Assembly (NCBI RefSeq): GCF_014860165.1 | Contig: NZ_JACZKG010000075.1 | Coordinates: forward strand, 107,167 to 171,166 | DNA: 64,000 nt | Source: Devosia sp. | Lineage (GTDB): Bacteria > Pseudomonadota > Alphaproteobacteria > Rhizobiales > Devosiaceae | Reading direction: 5' to 3' | Shown here: positions 34,875-44,245 of the stretch, one piece after another | How positions within the stretch are numbered: position 1 is the first letter of the stretch | Layout of the letters: each line of letters begins with the position of its first letter | Translations under genes and position numbers: made by a program | Notes under the pieces: model-generated | The model's database searches: none | What the model saw: only the letters and a program-made list of their open reading frames with translations | What the model was told of the DNA's origin: nothing

Positions 34875-34904
34875 GCGTCATTCCCGCGAAAGCGGGAATG
34901 ACGC
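34875..34904. repeat. palindromic repeat between HAD gene and upp
   Basis: GCGTCATTCCCGC and GCGGGAATGACGC form a perfect 13-bp inverted repeat around GAAA. The same core recurs at 36888-36967 and 40864-40947. It lies between convergent genes and may act as a bidirectional terminator-like hairpin, although no T run follows. Confidence 0.75.
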
Positions 34905-34987
34905 TGTGGATCTGAGGTTCCCGACGAGCGCAGCGAGGACCACGCGCGTAACCCACCCTGTCCGGAGCGCGGCCGACCGCGTGTGGC

Positions 34988-35617
34988 CTATTTCGTCCCG
35001 TACATCCGATCACCGGCATCACCCAGGCCGGGCACGATGTAGCCCTTCTCGTTGAGATGGCTGTCGATCGAGGCGGTGAAGACCGGCACGTCGGGATGGG
35101 CGGCGGAAAAGTTCCTGATGCCTTCGGGCGCCGCCAGCAGGCACAGGAAGCGGATGTTGTTGGCGCCGCGCTCCTTGAGCTTCTCGATTGCCGCCGTGGC
35201 CGAATTGCCGGTGGCCAGCATGGGATCGACGACGATGATCAGGCGGTCTTCCAGATTGGACGGCGCCTTGAAGTAGTATTCCACCGGCTCGAGCGTCTCG
35301 TGATCGCGATAGATGCCAATATGGGCGACGCGGGCGGCGGGCACCAGGTCAAGCATGCCATCGAGCAGGCCATTGCCGGCGCGCAGGATGGAGGCAAAGA
35401 CCAGCTTCTTCCCCTTGATGGCAGGCGAATCCATGTGCGCCATCGGCGTTTCGATGGGGATCATCTCCAGCTCGAGATCGCGCGTCACCTCGTAGCACAT
35501 CAGGTGGGCGATCTCGCGCAGCAGGCGCCGGAACCCCGCGATGGAGGTCTCCTTGTTGCGCATGATGGTCAGCTTGTGCTGGATCAGCGGGTGATCGATG
35601 ACGGTTACGTTGCTCAT
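34988..35617 (-). CDS. upp: uracil phosphoribosyltransferase
   Basis: A 209-residue enzyme that makes UMP from uracil and PRPP. The PRPP-binding motif is [15 protein letters not shown] and the uracil-binding C-terminus is [17 protein letters not shown]. Length matches the family. It is the last gene of the nucleoside operon, 18 bp after deoB, and recovers the uracil released upstream in the pathway. Confidence 0.96.
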   Translation of the reverse strand: MSNVTVIDHPLIQHKLTIMRNKETSIAGFRRLLREIAHLMCYEVTRDLELEMIPIETPMAHMDSPAIKGKKLVFASILRAGNGLLDGMLDLVPAARVAHIGIYRDHETLEPVEYYFKAPSNLEDRLIIVVDPMLATGNSATAAIEKLKERGANNIRFLCLLAAPEGIRNFSAAHPDVPVFTASIDSHLNEKGYIVPGLGDAGDRMYGTK

Positions 35618-35635
35618 GAGATCACCCTTGTTCCG

Positions 35636-36853
35636 CTACAGGAAGGATTTGCCGTGGCGGCCGGGCGCGAGGCCGAGCCAGTGGGCAATGCTCTCACCTA
35701 TATCGGCGAACGTCGAGCGAATGCCAATCTCGCCTTGCGACAGGCTTGGGGAAAAGACCAGGATCGGTATCTGTTCGCGGGTGTGATCAGTGCCCGGCCA
35801 GGTCGGATCGTTGCCATGGTCGGCAGTGAGGGCCAGAAGGTCGTCATGCCGGAGCTTGGCAATCAGCTCGGGCAGGCGGGAATCGAAGAATTCCAGCGCC
35901 GCGGCATAGCCCGGCACGTCGCGCCGATGGCCGTATTCGCTGTCGAAGTCGACGAAATTGGTCATGATGAAGGCGTGGTCGTCGGCCATTTCCACGGCCT
36001 CCAACGTCTTGTCGAAGAGCTGGCCGAGGCCCGTGCCCTTCATTTTGTGGGTGACGCCGTGGCCGGCATAAATGTCGGAAATCTTGCCAATGGCATAGAC
36101 TTGGTTGCCGGCTGCCTGATTGCGATCGAGCAGGGTCGGCTCGGGCGGCGAGATGGCAAAGTCGCGGCGATTGCCGGTGCGCTTGAAGCTCCGCGCATCC
36201 TCGCCCACGAACGGCCGGGCGATGACGCGGCCGATCATCAGCGGCGCGGTGAGTTCGAAGGCGATCTGGCAGATTTCGTAGAGCCGTTCGAGACCGAAAT
36301 GGGTTTCGTGGGCGGCGATCTGGAACACGCTGTCGATCGAGGTGTAGCAGATGGGCTTGCCTGATCGGATGCTCTCCTCGCCCAGTTCGGCGATGATCGT
36401 CGTCCCCGAGGCATGCTTGTCGCCGAGGATGCCGGGCAGTTTTGCCCGCTTGATGAATTCGGCGATCAGCTCCGGCGGAAAGGTCGGCTCGGTCTGTGGG
36501 AAATAGCCCCAGTCGAAGGGCACCGGCACACCCGCGATCTCCCAATGACCCGAGGGCGTGTCCTTGCCGCGTGAGACTTCGCGGCCGACGCCAAAGCGGC
36601 CGCCTTTTGATGTGGCGGAGAGGCCGGGCGGAAGAGTGCCGGTTGACAGCGCGATGGCGGCACCGATGCCGAGAGCATCCAGATTGGGCACCTTGAGCGG
36701 CCCTGCGCGCAGGCCGGCACGGTCCGCCTTGCCCGATGCGGCCCATTCGGCGATGTGGCCGAAGGTGTTGGAGCCGACATCGCCATATTTATCGGCGTCC
36801 GGCGCGCCGCCAATGCCGACACTGTCGAGAATGCAGAGAATGGCGCGTGGCAT
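35636..36853 (-). CDS. deoB: phosphopentomutase
   Basis: A 405-residue alkaline-phosphatase superfamily enzyme that interconverts (deoxy)ribose 1- and 5-phosphate. Metal-site motifs are [20 protein letters not shown] at the N-terminus and [20 protein letters not shown] near the C-terminus. The start at 36853 ([10 protein letters not shown]) matches the family; the open frame upstream lies in a repeat. It links the phosphorylases to DeoC in the operon. Confidence 0.95.
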   Translation of the reverse strand: MPRAILCILDSVGIGGAPDADKYGDVGSNTFGHIAEWAASGKADRAGLRAGPLKVPNLDALGIGAAIALSTGTLPPGLSATSKGGRFGVGREVSRGKDTPSGHWEIAGVPVPFDWGYFPQTEPTFPPELIAEFIKRAKLPGILGDKHASGTTIIAELGEESIRSGKPICYTSIDSVFQIAAHETHFGLERLYEICQIAFELTAPLMIGRVIARPFVGEDARSFKRTGNRRDFAISPPEPTLLDRNQAAGNQVYAIGKISDIYAGHGVTHKMKGTGLGQLFDKTLEAVEMADDHAFIMTNFVDFDSEYGHRRDVPGYAAALEFFDSRLPELIAKLRHDDLLALTADHGNDPTWPGTDHTREQIPILVFSPSLSQGEIGIRSTFADIGESIAHWLGLAPGRHGKSFL

Positions 36854-36887
36854 GGGGACGGCTCCTGTGAAGCGTTTGTCGTACTCT

Positions 36888-36967
36888 GCGTCATTCCCGC
36901 GAAGGCGGGAATCCATTCTTGGTCCGTTGCCAGAAAGAGTGAATTCCCGCCTTCGCGGGAATGACGC
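36888..36967. repeat. palindromic repeat between deoA and deoB
   Basis: An 80-bp inverted repeat: GCGTCATTCCCGCGAAGGCG at the left end and CGCCTTCGCGGGAATGACGC at the right end, each arm itself partly palindromic. It fills the gap between deoA and deoB and belongs to the same family as 34875-34904 and 40864-40947. Confidence 0.8.
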
Positions 36968-36979
36968 CGTGGGTGATGA

Positions 36980-38299
36980 CTAGGTTGGCGGAATGGTTGC
37001 CGCGATCAACGGAAAACTTGGCGCCTTGTCGCCGAGGCGATAGGCGGATTTGAGGCGGGCTTCGGCGTCGGCGGCCGAGGCCTCGTCGCGGGCGTGGATG
37101 CGGGCGATGGGGGTGCGGGCATCGACCCTAGCGCCAAGGCCGAGGAGGCGATCAAAGCCCACCGAGTGGTCGATCTTGTCTGTTGGCATGGTGCGGCCGC
37201 CGCCCAGGGCAACGACGGCCATGCCGACACCCCTGGTGTCGATCTCGGCGACCAGGCCCTGCCCTGTCGCGAAGACATCGCGGATGATCGGCGCTGGAGC
37301 GAGGTGCTGGTCCATGCGCTCGACGAAATCGGTGGGACCGCCGAGAGCGGTGACCATCCTGCTGAAGCGTTCGGTGGCGCGCCCGCTATCGAGTGCATCA
37401 TCCACCAGCTTGCGTGCCGCGGTGACGCTGGCGGCTATGCCGGTCATGGCGGCGACCTCGGCGCAGAGGGCAAGCGTCACTTCCCTGAGCCTGGCATCCT
37501 GATGCTTGCCGGTGAGGAAATCGACGGCATTGCGGACCTCGAGGCCATTGCCGGCGGCCGATGCCAGCGGCTCGTTCATATCGGTGATCAGGGCCCCGGT
37601 CTTCAGGCCCGCGCCATTGGCGACCTCGACGAGGCTTTTCGCCAGATCGCGGGACTTTTCCAAAGTCGGCATGAAGGCGCCAGAGCCGGTCTTGACGTCG
37701 AGGATCAGCGCGCCGAGGCCGGCCGCGAGCTTCTTGGAAAGGATCGAGGCGGTGATCAGCGAAATGGACTCCACCGTGCCGGTAACGTCACGGATCGCGT
37801 AGAGCGTCTTGTCGGCCGGAGCGAGATCGGCCGTCTGGCCGATTATGGCGCAGCCGACATCCTGCACCACCTTGCGGAACAGGGTATTGTCGGGGTTGGT
37901 AGTGTAGCCGGGGATGGAGTCGAACTTGTCGAGCGTGCCGCCGGTATGGCCGAGACCACGGCCGGAAATCATCGGCACATAGATGCCGATAGCGGCGAGG
38001 ATCGGCGCCAGCATGAGGCTGACATTGTCGCCCACACCACCGGTGGAATGCTTGTCTGCCACTGGGCCATCAAGGTCGGACCAGTCCAGCACGGTGCCGC
38101 TGTCGCGCATGGCGACTGTCAGCGCCACGCGCTCGGGCATGGTCATGTCCTGGAAATAGACCGCCATGGCGAAGGCGGCGGCCTGCGCATGCGAGACGGT
38201 GCCCTGGGCGAAGCCGGCGATGAACTGGGCAATGTCCTCCGCAGCCAGGGTCTCGCCATTGCGCTTCTTGAGGATGACTTCTTGGGGGAGGAATACCAT
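36980..38299 (-). CDS. deoA: thymidine phosphorylase
   Basis: A 439-residue enzyme that splits thymidine (and deoxyuridine) with phosphate to give the base and deoxyribose 1-phosphate. The family signature is visible as [40 protein letters not shown] is the phosphate-binding region. The start at 38299 ([16 protein letters not shown]) has GGGGAGG about seven bases upstream. Length is normal. Confidence 0.95.
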   Translation of the reverse strand: MVFLPQEVILKKRNGETLAAEDIAQFIAGFAQGTVSHAQAAAFAMAVYFQDMTMPERVALTVAMRDSGTVLDWSDLDGPVADKHSTGGVGDNVSLMLAPILAAIGIYVPMISGRGLGHTGGTLDKFDSIPGYTTNPDNTLFRKVVQDVGCAIIGQTADLAPADKTLYAIRDVTGTVESISLITASILSKKLAAGLGALILDVKTGSGAFMPTLEKSRDLAKSLVEVANGAGLKTGALITDMNEPLASAAGNGLEVRNAVDFLTGKHQDARLREVTLALCAEVAAMTGIAASVTAARKLVDDALDSGRATERFSRMVTALGGPTDFVERMDQHLAPAPIIRDVFATGQGLVAEIDTRGVGMAVVALGGGRTMPTDKIDHSVGFDRLLGLGARVDARTPIARIHARDEASAADAEARLKSAYRLGDKAPSFPLIAATIPPT

Positions 38300-38322
38300 G
38301 TTGCTTTCGACTGTTGCGACGT

Positions 38323-38441
38323 CCCCCTCATCCGCCCTTCGGGCACCTTCTCCCGCAAGGGGAGAAAGGGAAGCGCGGGGAGTTCTCGTCGTATCCTTCT
38401 CCCGTCGTGGGAGAAGGTGGCACTTTGCGCCGGATGAGGGG
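38323..38441. repeat. composite palindromic repeat between aldehyde dehydrogenase gene and deoA
   Basis: CCCCCTCATCCG (38323-38334) pairs with CGGATGAGGGG (38431-38441). Inside are two smaller hairpins of TTCTCCC/GGGAGAA type. It lies exactly in the gap between the aldehyde dehydrogenase stop and the deoA start. This is a different family from the GCGTCATTCCCGC element. Confidence 0.7.
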
Positions 38442-38442
38442 T

Positions 38443-40809
38443 CTAAGCCCCGTAGGGAATCCACACATTCTTGACCTGCGTGGCCTTGGCGAGGAAATAG
38501 TCCCCCTCAAAGCGCCGGTCGGACAGGTCGTAGTTGAGCCCCCGGCTGGTCCAGGTCTGCTTGAGATTGGTGATGGAGGCTTTCTCCACCATGGTCGAGG
38601 CATCGGCGCTGCCGGCGAACCAGAGGGCATCGACGCCGTCATGTTCGGCCAACGTCTTGGCCAGCGCGACGCTGTCGCCGGTCACGATGTTGACGACGCC
38701 GGCGGGGACATCGGAGGTTTCCATGACCTGGTAGAGGTCAGTCATGCTGAGCGGCGACTGGCTGGAGGGCACCAGCACGACCGTATTGCCCATGGCCAAA
38801 GCCGGGGCGATCAGCGCGACTGACCCCAGCAGGGGCAGTGCGGCGGGGGCGACGATGCCCATGACGCCAAGCGGCTCGACCATGGCGGCGGCCACGGCGC
38901 GCAAGGGCGGATTGTGCACGGCGCCATCATATTTGTCGGCCCAGCCGGCAAAGGCGAAAAGCCGTTCTACGGACAGAGCGACTTCCTTGGCGCCGTCTTC
39001 GCCGGTCTGGGCCTTGATGCGAGCGGCGAATTCGTCGCGGCGGTAGTCGAGGTTCTCGGCGAGGAAGTAGAGGATCTGCGCGCGGGAATGAGCTGCGGTG
39101 GTCGACCAGCCGAGCGCAGCGCGGGCGGCTTCCACCGCGTTGCGGATATCCTTGCGATTGCCGTCGCCGACTTCGCCGATCAGGTCACCCTTGGGGCCGA
39201 GCACCGGGCGGGAATAGCCGCTGTCGGGGCGGGCCTGCTTGCCGCCGATATACATCTTGGCGGTCTGGTCGAGATGGCTTGCGTCGAGCGGGTTGGCGGG
39301 TTTGGCCGCAACGGCCTTGGCAACCGGAGCGGGCTTGAGGTCCTTCTCCCAGGCCGGCTTGAGATAGGACGACATGCCTTCGCGGCCACCCTCGCGGCCG
39401 AAGCCGGATTCCTTGTAGCCACCGAAGCCGACGGCGGCGTCGAAATTATTGGTGCCGTTGATCCAGACCACGCCGGCCTTGATCTTGGGGGCGATATCGA
39501 GGGCCAGATTGATGTTCTCGCTCCAGATGGTGGCGGCGAGGCCATATTTGGTATTGTTGGCCAGCGCGACGGCCTCTTCGGGTGTGCGGAAGCTCATGGC
39601 GACCAGCACGGGACCGAACACCTCCTCGGCCACCAGCGTATTGGCGGGCGAGACTTTGGTGACCAGAGCCGGCTTGAGGAAACAGCCCCGGGCCGGAAGT
39701 TGGCCATCGGGCTCATAGACCTCGGCGCCTTCGGCCACGCCCTTCTTCATCAGGTCGCGGATGCGTTCCACCTGTACCGGGGCGACCAGCGCGCCGATAT
39801 CGATGGACTTGTCCAGCGGATCGCCGACGCGCAGGCTCGCCATGCGCGTCTTGAGCTTGGTGATGAACCGCTCCTCGATGCTCTCCTGCACCAGCAGCCG
39901 CGAGCCGGCGCAACAGACCTGGCCCTGGTTGAACCAGATGGCATCGACCAGGCCCTCGATAGCGCTGTCGATATCGGCGTCTTCGAAGACAAGGTAGGGC
40001 GACTTGCCGCCCAGTTCGAGGCTGAGGCCTTTGCCGGTGCCCGCCGTGGCGGCGCGGATGATCTTGCCGACTTCTGTCGAGCCGGTGAAGGCGATCTTGT
40101 CGATATCGGGGTGATTGACGATGGCAGCGCCGGTATCACCCTCGCCGGTGACGATATTGACCACGCCCCTGGGCAGGCCGACGCGCTCGCAGATTTCGGC
40201 AAACAGCAGGGCAGTGAGCGAGGTGAATTCGGCGGGTTTCAGCACCACCGTGTTGCCGGCGGCAAGGGCCGGGGCGATCTTCCAGGCCAGCATCAGCAGC
40301 GGGAAATTCCACGGGATGATCTGGCCGCAGACGCCATAGGGCACGGCATCGGGAAATTCGCGGGCAAGGTGCTGGGCCCAGCCGGCATGGTGGTAGAAGT
40401 GACGGGCGACCAGCGGGATATCGACGTCGCGGCTTTCGCGGATCGGCTTGCCATTGTCCATGGTTTCGAGCACGGCAAAGAGCCGGCTGTGCTTCTGGAT
40501 GGCGCGGGCGATGGCATAGAGATACTTGCCGCGCTCGTAGCCGGACAGCGCACTCCACGGCTTGAAGGCGGCGCGGGCGGCCTTGACCGCCGCGTTCACA
40601 TCCTCGGCTGTGCCGTCGCTGATCTGCGCCAGGCTCTCGCCATTGGCGGGGTTGTCGGACGAAAAGGTCTTGCCCGGCTTGGTCCAGACGCCGTCGATGA
40701 AATGGCCGAACTTGCGACTGTGGCTATCGAGCCAGGCATTGGCCTGCTCGGGGCCTTCGGGGGCCGGGCCGTAATCAAGCGACTGGAAGATTTGCGCGAT
40801 CTTGTTCAT
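38443..40809 (-). CDS. double-domain aldehyde dehydrogenase (ALDH16-like)
   Basis: A 788-residue protein, much longer than the usual ~480 of the family. Residues ~35-480 are a complete aldehyde dehydrogenase: PWNFPLLM, catalytic Glu265 in SLELGGKSP and catalytic Cys299 in [10 protein letters not shown]. Residues ~505-788 are a second, shortened ALDH-like domain ([20 protein letters not shown] onward) without the NQGQxC catalytic motif. This matches the ALDH16 layout. Adjacent to deoC, it most likely oxidises the acetaldehyde that DeoC releases. The start at 40809 ([10 protein letters not shown]) has GGGAGG upstream. Confidence 0.9.
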   Translation of the reverse strand: MNKIAQIFQSLDYGPAPEGPEQANAWLDSHSRKFGHFIDGVWTKPGKTFSSDNPANGESLAQISDGTAEDVNAAVKAARAAFKPWSALSGYERGKYLYAIARAIQKHSRLFAVLETMDNGKPIRESRDVDIPLVARHFYHHAGWAQHLAREFPDAVPYGVCGQIIPWNFPLLMLAWKIAPALAAGNTVVLKPAEFTSLTALLFAEICERVGLPRGVVNIVTGEGDTGAAIVNHPDIDKIAFTGSTEVGKIIRAATAGTGKGLSLELGGKSPYLVFEDADIDSAIEGLVDAIWFNQGQVCCAGSRLLVQESIEERFITKLKTRMASLRVGDPLDKSIDIGALVAPVQVERIRDLMKKGVAEGAEVYEPDGQLPARGCFLKPALVTKVSPANTLVAEEVFGPVLVAMSFRTPEEAVALANNTKYGLAATIWSENINLALDIAPKIKAGVVWINGTNNFDAAVGFGGYKESGFGREGGREGMSSYLKPAWEKDLKPAPVAKAVAAKPANPLDASHLDQTAKMYIGGKQARPDSGYSRPVLGPKGDLIGEVGDGNRKDIRNAVEAARAALGWSTTAAHSRAQILYFLAENLDYRRDEFAARIKAQTGEDGAKEVALSVERLFAFAGWADKYDGAVHNPPLRAVAAAMVEPLGVMGIVAPAALPLLGSVALIAPALAMGNTVVLVPSSQSPLSMTDLYQVMETSDVPAGVVNIVTGDSVALAKTLAEHDGVDALWFAGSADASTMVEKASITNLKQTWTSRGLNYDLSDRRFEGDYFLAKATQVKNVWIPYGA

Positions 40810-40863
40810 TTCAGATCCTCCCGCAGGGTCTCGGACCACCGCGTCATGCCGGTTCTATTCACC

Positions 40864-40947
40864 GCGTCATTCCCGCGCAGGCGGGAATCTATTCTTGTTT
40901 GCTCACGGCGCCGAAAGAGTGGATTCCCGCCTGCGCGGGAATGACGC
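40864..40947. repeat. palindromic repeat between deoC and aldehyde dehydrogenase gene
   Basis: An 84-bp inverted repeat: GCGTCATTCCCGCGCAGGCG at the left end and CGCCTGCGCGGGAATGACGC at the right end. It differs from the copy at 36888-36967 mainly by complementary changes in the stem (GCAGGC for GAAGGC), so pairing is kept. Confidence 0.8.
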
Positions 40948-40969
40948 CGTGGGTGAGACGTCTTGCGCG

Positions 40970-41959
40970 CTAGACCATCGGCTGGCGATAATCCGCCGAG
41001 TAGTGCCCGGTCAGCCCGTGCTCCAGCTGCCGCTCGATATCGGTCAGCAGCGAACTCGCGCCAAACCGGAACAGGTGCGGCTGCAGCCAGTGGGTGCCCA
41101 ATTCTTCCTTCATCAGCGCCATGTAGTTGAGCGCGTCCTTGGTGTGGGCGATGCCGCCGGCGGGCTTGTAGCCGATCTCAATGCCGGTTTCCTCGGCGAA
41201 CCAGCGGATCATGCGGATCATGGTCAGGCTGGTAACGAGGTTGGCGTTGACCTTTTCCTTGCCGGTGGAGGTCTTGATGAAATCGGCGCCGGCCAGCATG
41301 CAGACGAGCGAGGCCTTGGCGATATTGGTCTGGGTGGCCAATTCGCCGGTGCCCAGGATGGTCTTGATATGGGCGTCGCCGCAGGCCTTGCGGAAGGCCT
41401 TGACCTGGTCGTAGAGCGCCTGCCAGTCGCCGCGCAAAACCATGCCGCGCTCGATGACGATGTCGATTTCCTTGGCGCCATCGGCGACGGAATATTCGAT
41501 TTCCTTGAGCTTGGTCTCGATGGGCGCCAGGCCATGCGGGAAGGCGGTCGAGACGGCAGCCACGGGAATGCCGGTGCCCTCAAGCGCGTTCACCGCCGTC
41601 TTGACGAAGGGATGGTAAACACAGACGGCGCCGGGCAGGATGCGGAGGTTGCCTACGTCGAGCCGGTCGAGAATATCCTGGCGCAGCGGGTGGCGCGCCT
41701 TGGCGCAGAGGCGCTCGACGCGGCCCTCGGTATCGTCGGAATTGAGCGTCGTCAGGTCGATCAGCGTGATCGCCTTGAGCAGCCAGGCGAGCTGATAATC
41801 CTTTTTGACGGTGCGGCGCGCGCCGATGGAGCCGGCACGGCGTTCCAGCGCCGAGCGGTTCATGCGGACGCGTTCGACCCAATCGAGATCGAGCGGATAG
41901 CCGGGATTGCGCTTGTGCGGCGTATGGGTCGCTTTGTTGTCGACGACACGCAGGTTCAT
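40970..41959 (-). CDS. deoC: deoxyribose-phosphate aldolase
   Basis: A 329-residue class I aldolase that cleaves deoxyribose 5-phosphate to glyceraldehyde 3-phosphate and acetaldehyde. The Schiff-base Lys is in DFIKTSTGKEKVN and the second active-site Lys in GYKPAGGI. Compared with the ~250-residue E. coli enzyme it has ~70 extra N-terminal residues, as in the longer bacterial and animal type. The start overlaps the purine nucleoside phosphorylase stop by four bases. Confidence 0.95.
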   Translation of the reverse strand: MNLRVVDNKATHTPHKRNPGYPLDLDWVERVRMNRSALERRAGSIGARRTVKKDYQLAWLLKAITLIDLTTLNSDDTEGRVERLCAKARHPLRQDILDRLDVGNLRILPGAVCVYHPFVKTAVNALEGTGIPVAAVSTAFPHGLAPIETKLKEIEYSVADGAKEIDIVIERGMVLRGDWQALYDQVKAFRKACGDAHIKTILGTGELATQTNIAKASLVCMLAGADFIKTSTGKEKVNANLVTSLTMIRMIRWFAEETGIEIGYKPAGGIAHTKDALNYMALMKEELGTHWLQPHLFRFGASSLLTDIERQLEHGLTGHYSADYRQPMV

Positions 41960-42750
41960 AGCTCCTCCACCAGCGCGGGAATGAGCCTTTTCAGCTTCTC
42001 CGCGCCCTGCACGGCCATGGTCTTGGTGTGCTCATGGCTGATGTTTTCGGTCGAAAGGCCCGCGCCCATATTGGTGATGGACGAGCAGGCACAGACTTTC
42101 ATCCCCAGGAAACGCCCGAGGATGACTTCTGGTGCCGTCGACATGCCGACGGCGTTGGCGCCCAGGCGAATGGCCATCTGGATTTCGGCGACTGTCTCGA
42201 AACTGGGGCCAGAATACCAGAGGTAGATGCCTTCGCCGAGCCGGATATCCATGCGCTCGGCCAGGCCCTGCGCCTTGGCGCGCAGGTCGGGGGCATAGCA
42301 GTTGACCATGTTCACAAAGCGGCGGTCGGTGGGTTCACCGATGAGCGGGTTCATGCCGGCATAGTTGATGTGATCGGAGATCAGCATCAGGTCGCCAGGG
42401 CGGAAGCGCTCGTCGAGCGAGCCGGCTGAATTGGTCAGCAACAGCGTCCCTGCCCCGAGTTCGGCCATGGTTTCCAGTGCCGGGCGCATGGCGGCGGCAT
42501 TGCCGTGCTCGTAATAGTGCTCGCGGCCGGACAGGATGGCGACGCGCTTGCCGCCCATGGTGCCAATAAGGAGGTCACGGCCATGGCCGCTAACCCCGCC
42601 GCCGGGAAAGCCCTTGAGCTCGGAATAGGGAATGGCGACCTTGTCGGCCAGCAGGTCGCCGATGGCCGAGAGGCCCGAGCCGAGCACGATGGCGGCTGCG
42701 ATCGGCTCCTTGCCCGCGATCTTCTGGATGGTCTTGGAGGCTTTGGTCAT
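41956..42750 (-). CDS. punA: purine-nucleoside phosphorylase (trimeric PunA type)
   Basis: A 264-residue enzyme that splits inosine, guanosine and deoxy forms with phosphate. AIVLGSGLSAIGDL is the phosphate-binding Ser motif, ILSGREHYYEHGN carries the His site, and TNSAGSLDERFRPGDLMLIS is the family signature. The start overlaps the cytidine deaminase stop by four bases. It supplies (deoxy)ribose 1-phosphate to DeoB. Confidence 0.93.
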   Translation of the reverse strand: MTKASKTIQKIAGKEPIAAAIVLGSGLSAIGDLLADKVAIPYSELKGFPGGGVSGHGRDLLIGTMGGKRVAILSGREHYYEHGNAAAMRPALETMAELGAGTLLLTNSAGSLDERFRPGDLMLISDHINYAGMNPLIGEPTDRRFVNMVNCYAPDLRAKAQGLAERMDIRLGEGIYLWYSGPSFETVAEIQMAIRLGANAVGMSTAPEVILGRFLGMKVCACSSITNMGAGLSTENISHEHTKTMAVQGAEKLKRLIPALVEEL

Positions 42751-43160
42751 TTGGGGAGGTATTCCGGGCCGAAGGAATGCGGCAGCAATTGTTCGAGGGT
42801 GCAGACGAGCGGTTCGCCCTCGACGCCATGCGAAATGACTTCGACATCGAGATCGGCGAATTCGCGGATGCGCTGGCGGCAGCCGCCGCAGGGGGTGACC
42901 GGCATGGTGCCGGGGCCGGTGACATAGATGCGCTTGATGCGCTTGCCTCCGCCAGCCAGCATGGCAGCGATGGCGCTGGGTTCGGCGCAGTTGCCTACCG
43001 GATAGGCGGCATTTTCGACATTGCAGCCAGCATAGATCTTGCCGTCGTCAGCGAGGATCGCCGCGCCCACCGTGAAGCGCGAATAAGGCGCATAGGCCCT
43101 GGCGCGAACGGCTTCGGCGGCCTCGAACAGGGCTTGATCGGTCGGGGTCTTGGTCATCAA
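42747..43160 (-). CDS. cdd: cytidine deaminase
   Basis: A 137-residue homotetrameric-type deaminase that converts cytidine and deoxycytidine to uridines, which DeoA or other enzymes then split. The zinc-binding Cys and catalytic Glu are in GNCAEPSAI, and the second Cys pair is in TPCGGCRQRIREF. GCNVENAAYP is the substrate motif. It is the first enzyme gene after the transporter genes; a repeat lies between. Confidence 0.94.
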   Translation of the reverse strand: MMTKTPTDQALFEAAEAVRARAYAPYSRFTVGAAILADDGKIYAGCNVENAAYPVGNCAEPSAIAAMLAGGGKRIKRIYVTGPGTMPVTPCGGCRQRIREFADLDVEVISHGVEGEPLVCTLEQLLPHSFGPEYLPK

Positions 43161-43171
43161 AAGTCCTCAGT

Positions 43172-43259
43172 AGACCTCATCCTGAGCCTGTCGAAGGACG
43201 AGGTCGTGGCGAGATCGGTGTACCCGACCTCCTGGTTCGACAAGCTCACCATGAGGTCT
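43172..43259. repeat. palindromic repeat between cdd and transporter permease gene
   Basis: AGACCTCAT (43172-43180) pairs with ATGAGGTCT (43251-43259). The inside contains TGTCGAAGGACGAGGTC and TGGTTCGACAAGCTCACC, the familiar alphaproteobacterial repeat with a TTCGACAAGCTC core. It fills the cdd-permease gap and is a third repeat type within this operon. Confidence 0.75.
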
Positions 43260-43276
43260 CAGTTTGTGGTCGCGCG

Positions 43277-44242
43277 CTAGCGCTCCTTGGTATAGGGCAC
43301 GCCGCCGGCCTTGGGGCCCACGGCCTTGCCGATGAAACCGGCGAGCAGCACCACGGTCAGCACATAGGGCAGTGCCTGGATGGCCTGGACCGGGATCTGC
43401 ACGCCGAGGATGTCGGTATTCTGCAGCCGGATTTGCAGCGCATCGAGGAAGCCGAACAGCAGGCAGGTCAGCATGGCCGGCACCGGCTTCCACTTGGCAA
43501 AGATCAGCGCGGCCAACGCGATGAAGCCCTTGCCGGCCGTCATGTTGTTGCCGAAGCCCGACCCCTGGGCGATGGAGAAGAAGGCGCCGGCGAGGCCACA
43601 GAGCAGACCAGTGATCAGCACGGCCTGATAGCGCAGCCGGGTGACCGAAATGCCCGCCGTATCGACGGCCTTGGGATTTTCGCCGACAGCGCGCAGGCGC
43701 AGGCCGAAGCGGGTGCGATAGAGCACGAACCAGGTGATCGGCACCGCGAGGAAGGCGATATAGACCAGCAGGTTATGGCCCGAAATGAGGTCGGCATAGA
43801 TCGGGCCGAGGATCGGAATGCCCGACAATTCATTGGCGAAAGGCAGTGTCAGGTTCTGGAAGCGGCCGCCGGGGGTGAGCTGGGGCGTGCGACCGCCCTG
43901 GGCGAACCACTGGATGCCGAGGAAGGTGGTGAGCCCGGCCGCCAGCATGTTGATGGCGACGCCGGCGATGAGCTGGTTGCCCTTGAGGGTGATGGCCGCA
44001 GCGCCCTGCAGGGCGGCCGTGGTGACGGATACGCCAATACCAGCCAACAGGCCCAGCCAGACATTGCCGGTGACGGCAGCTACCGCGGCGGCGCCGAAGG
44101 CGGCCGCGAGCATCTTGCCCTCGAGGCCGATATCGAAGACGCCAGCCCGCTCGGAATAGAGGCCGGCAAGGCAGGCGAGCAGCAGGGGCGTCGAAAGCCG
44201 GAGGGTGGCGTCGAGGGTCGAGAGAATGAGCGCGAGATCCAT
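43277..44242 (-). CDS. nucleoside ABC transporter permease (NupQ/BmpC type)
   Basis: A 321-residue inner-membrane permease of the branched-chain/ribose-like ABC group, with about eight to ten hydrophobic segments. SERAGVFDIGLEGKMLAAAF is the conserved N-terminal motif of nucleoside-type permeases. VGENPKAVDTAGISVTRLRY is the cytoplasmic coupling loop. It pairs with the next upstream permease, whose stop lies three bases from its start. Confidence 0.93.
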   Translation of the reverse strand: MDLALILSTLDATLRLSTPLLLACLAGLYSERAGVFDIGLEGKMLAAAFGAAAVAAVTGNVWLGLLAGIGVSVTTAALQGAAAITLKGNQLIAGVAINMLAAGLTTFLGIQWFAQGGRTPQLTPGGRFQNLTLPFANELSGIPILGPIYADLISGHNLLVYIAFLAVPITWFVLYRTRFGLRLRAVGENPKAVDTAGISVTRLRYQAVLITGLLCGLAGAFFSIAQGSGFGNNMTAGKGFIALAALIFAKWKPVPAMLTCLLFGFLDALQIRLQNTDILGVQIPVQAIQALPYVLTVVLLAGFIGKAVGPKAGGVPYTKER

Positions 44243-44245
44243 GGC

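Noticed and set aside
38914..40944. 676-codon open frame antisense to the aldehyde dehydrogenase gene
   Set aside because: Its composition (Asp/Gly/His/Arg-rich, no fold pattern) is that of an antisense frame in GC-rich DNA; the opposite strand holds a clear ALDH.
36888..43259. Palindromic repeats considered as a CRISPR array
   Set aside because: The copies are few, differ in type, and are separated by whole genes with no regular spacers; no cas gene is present.
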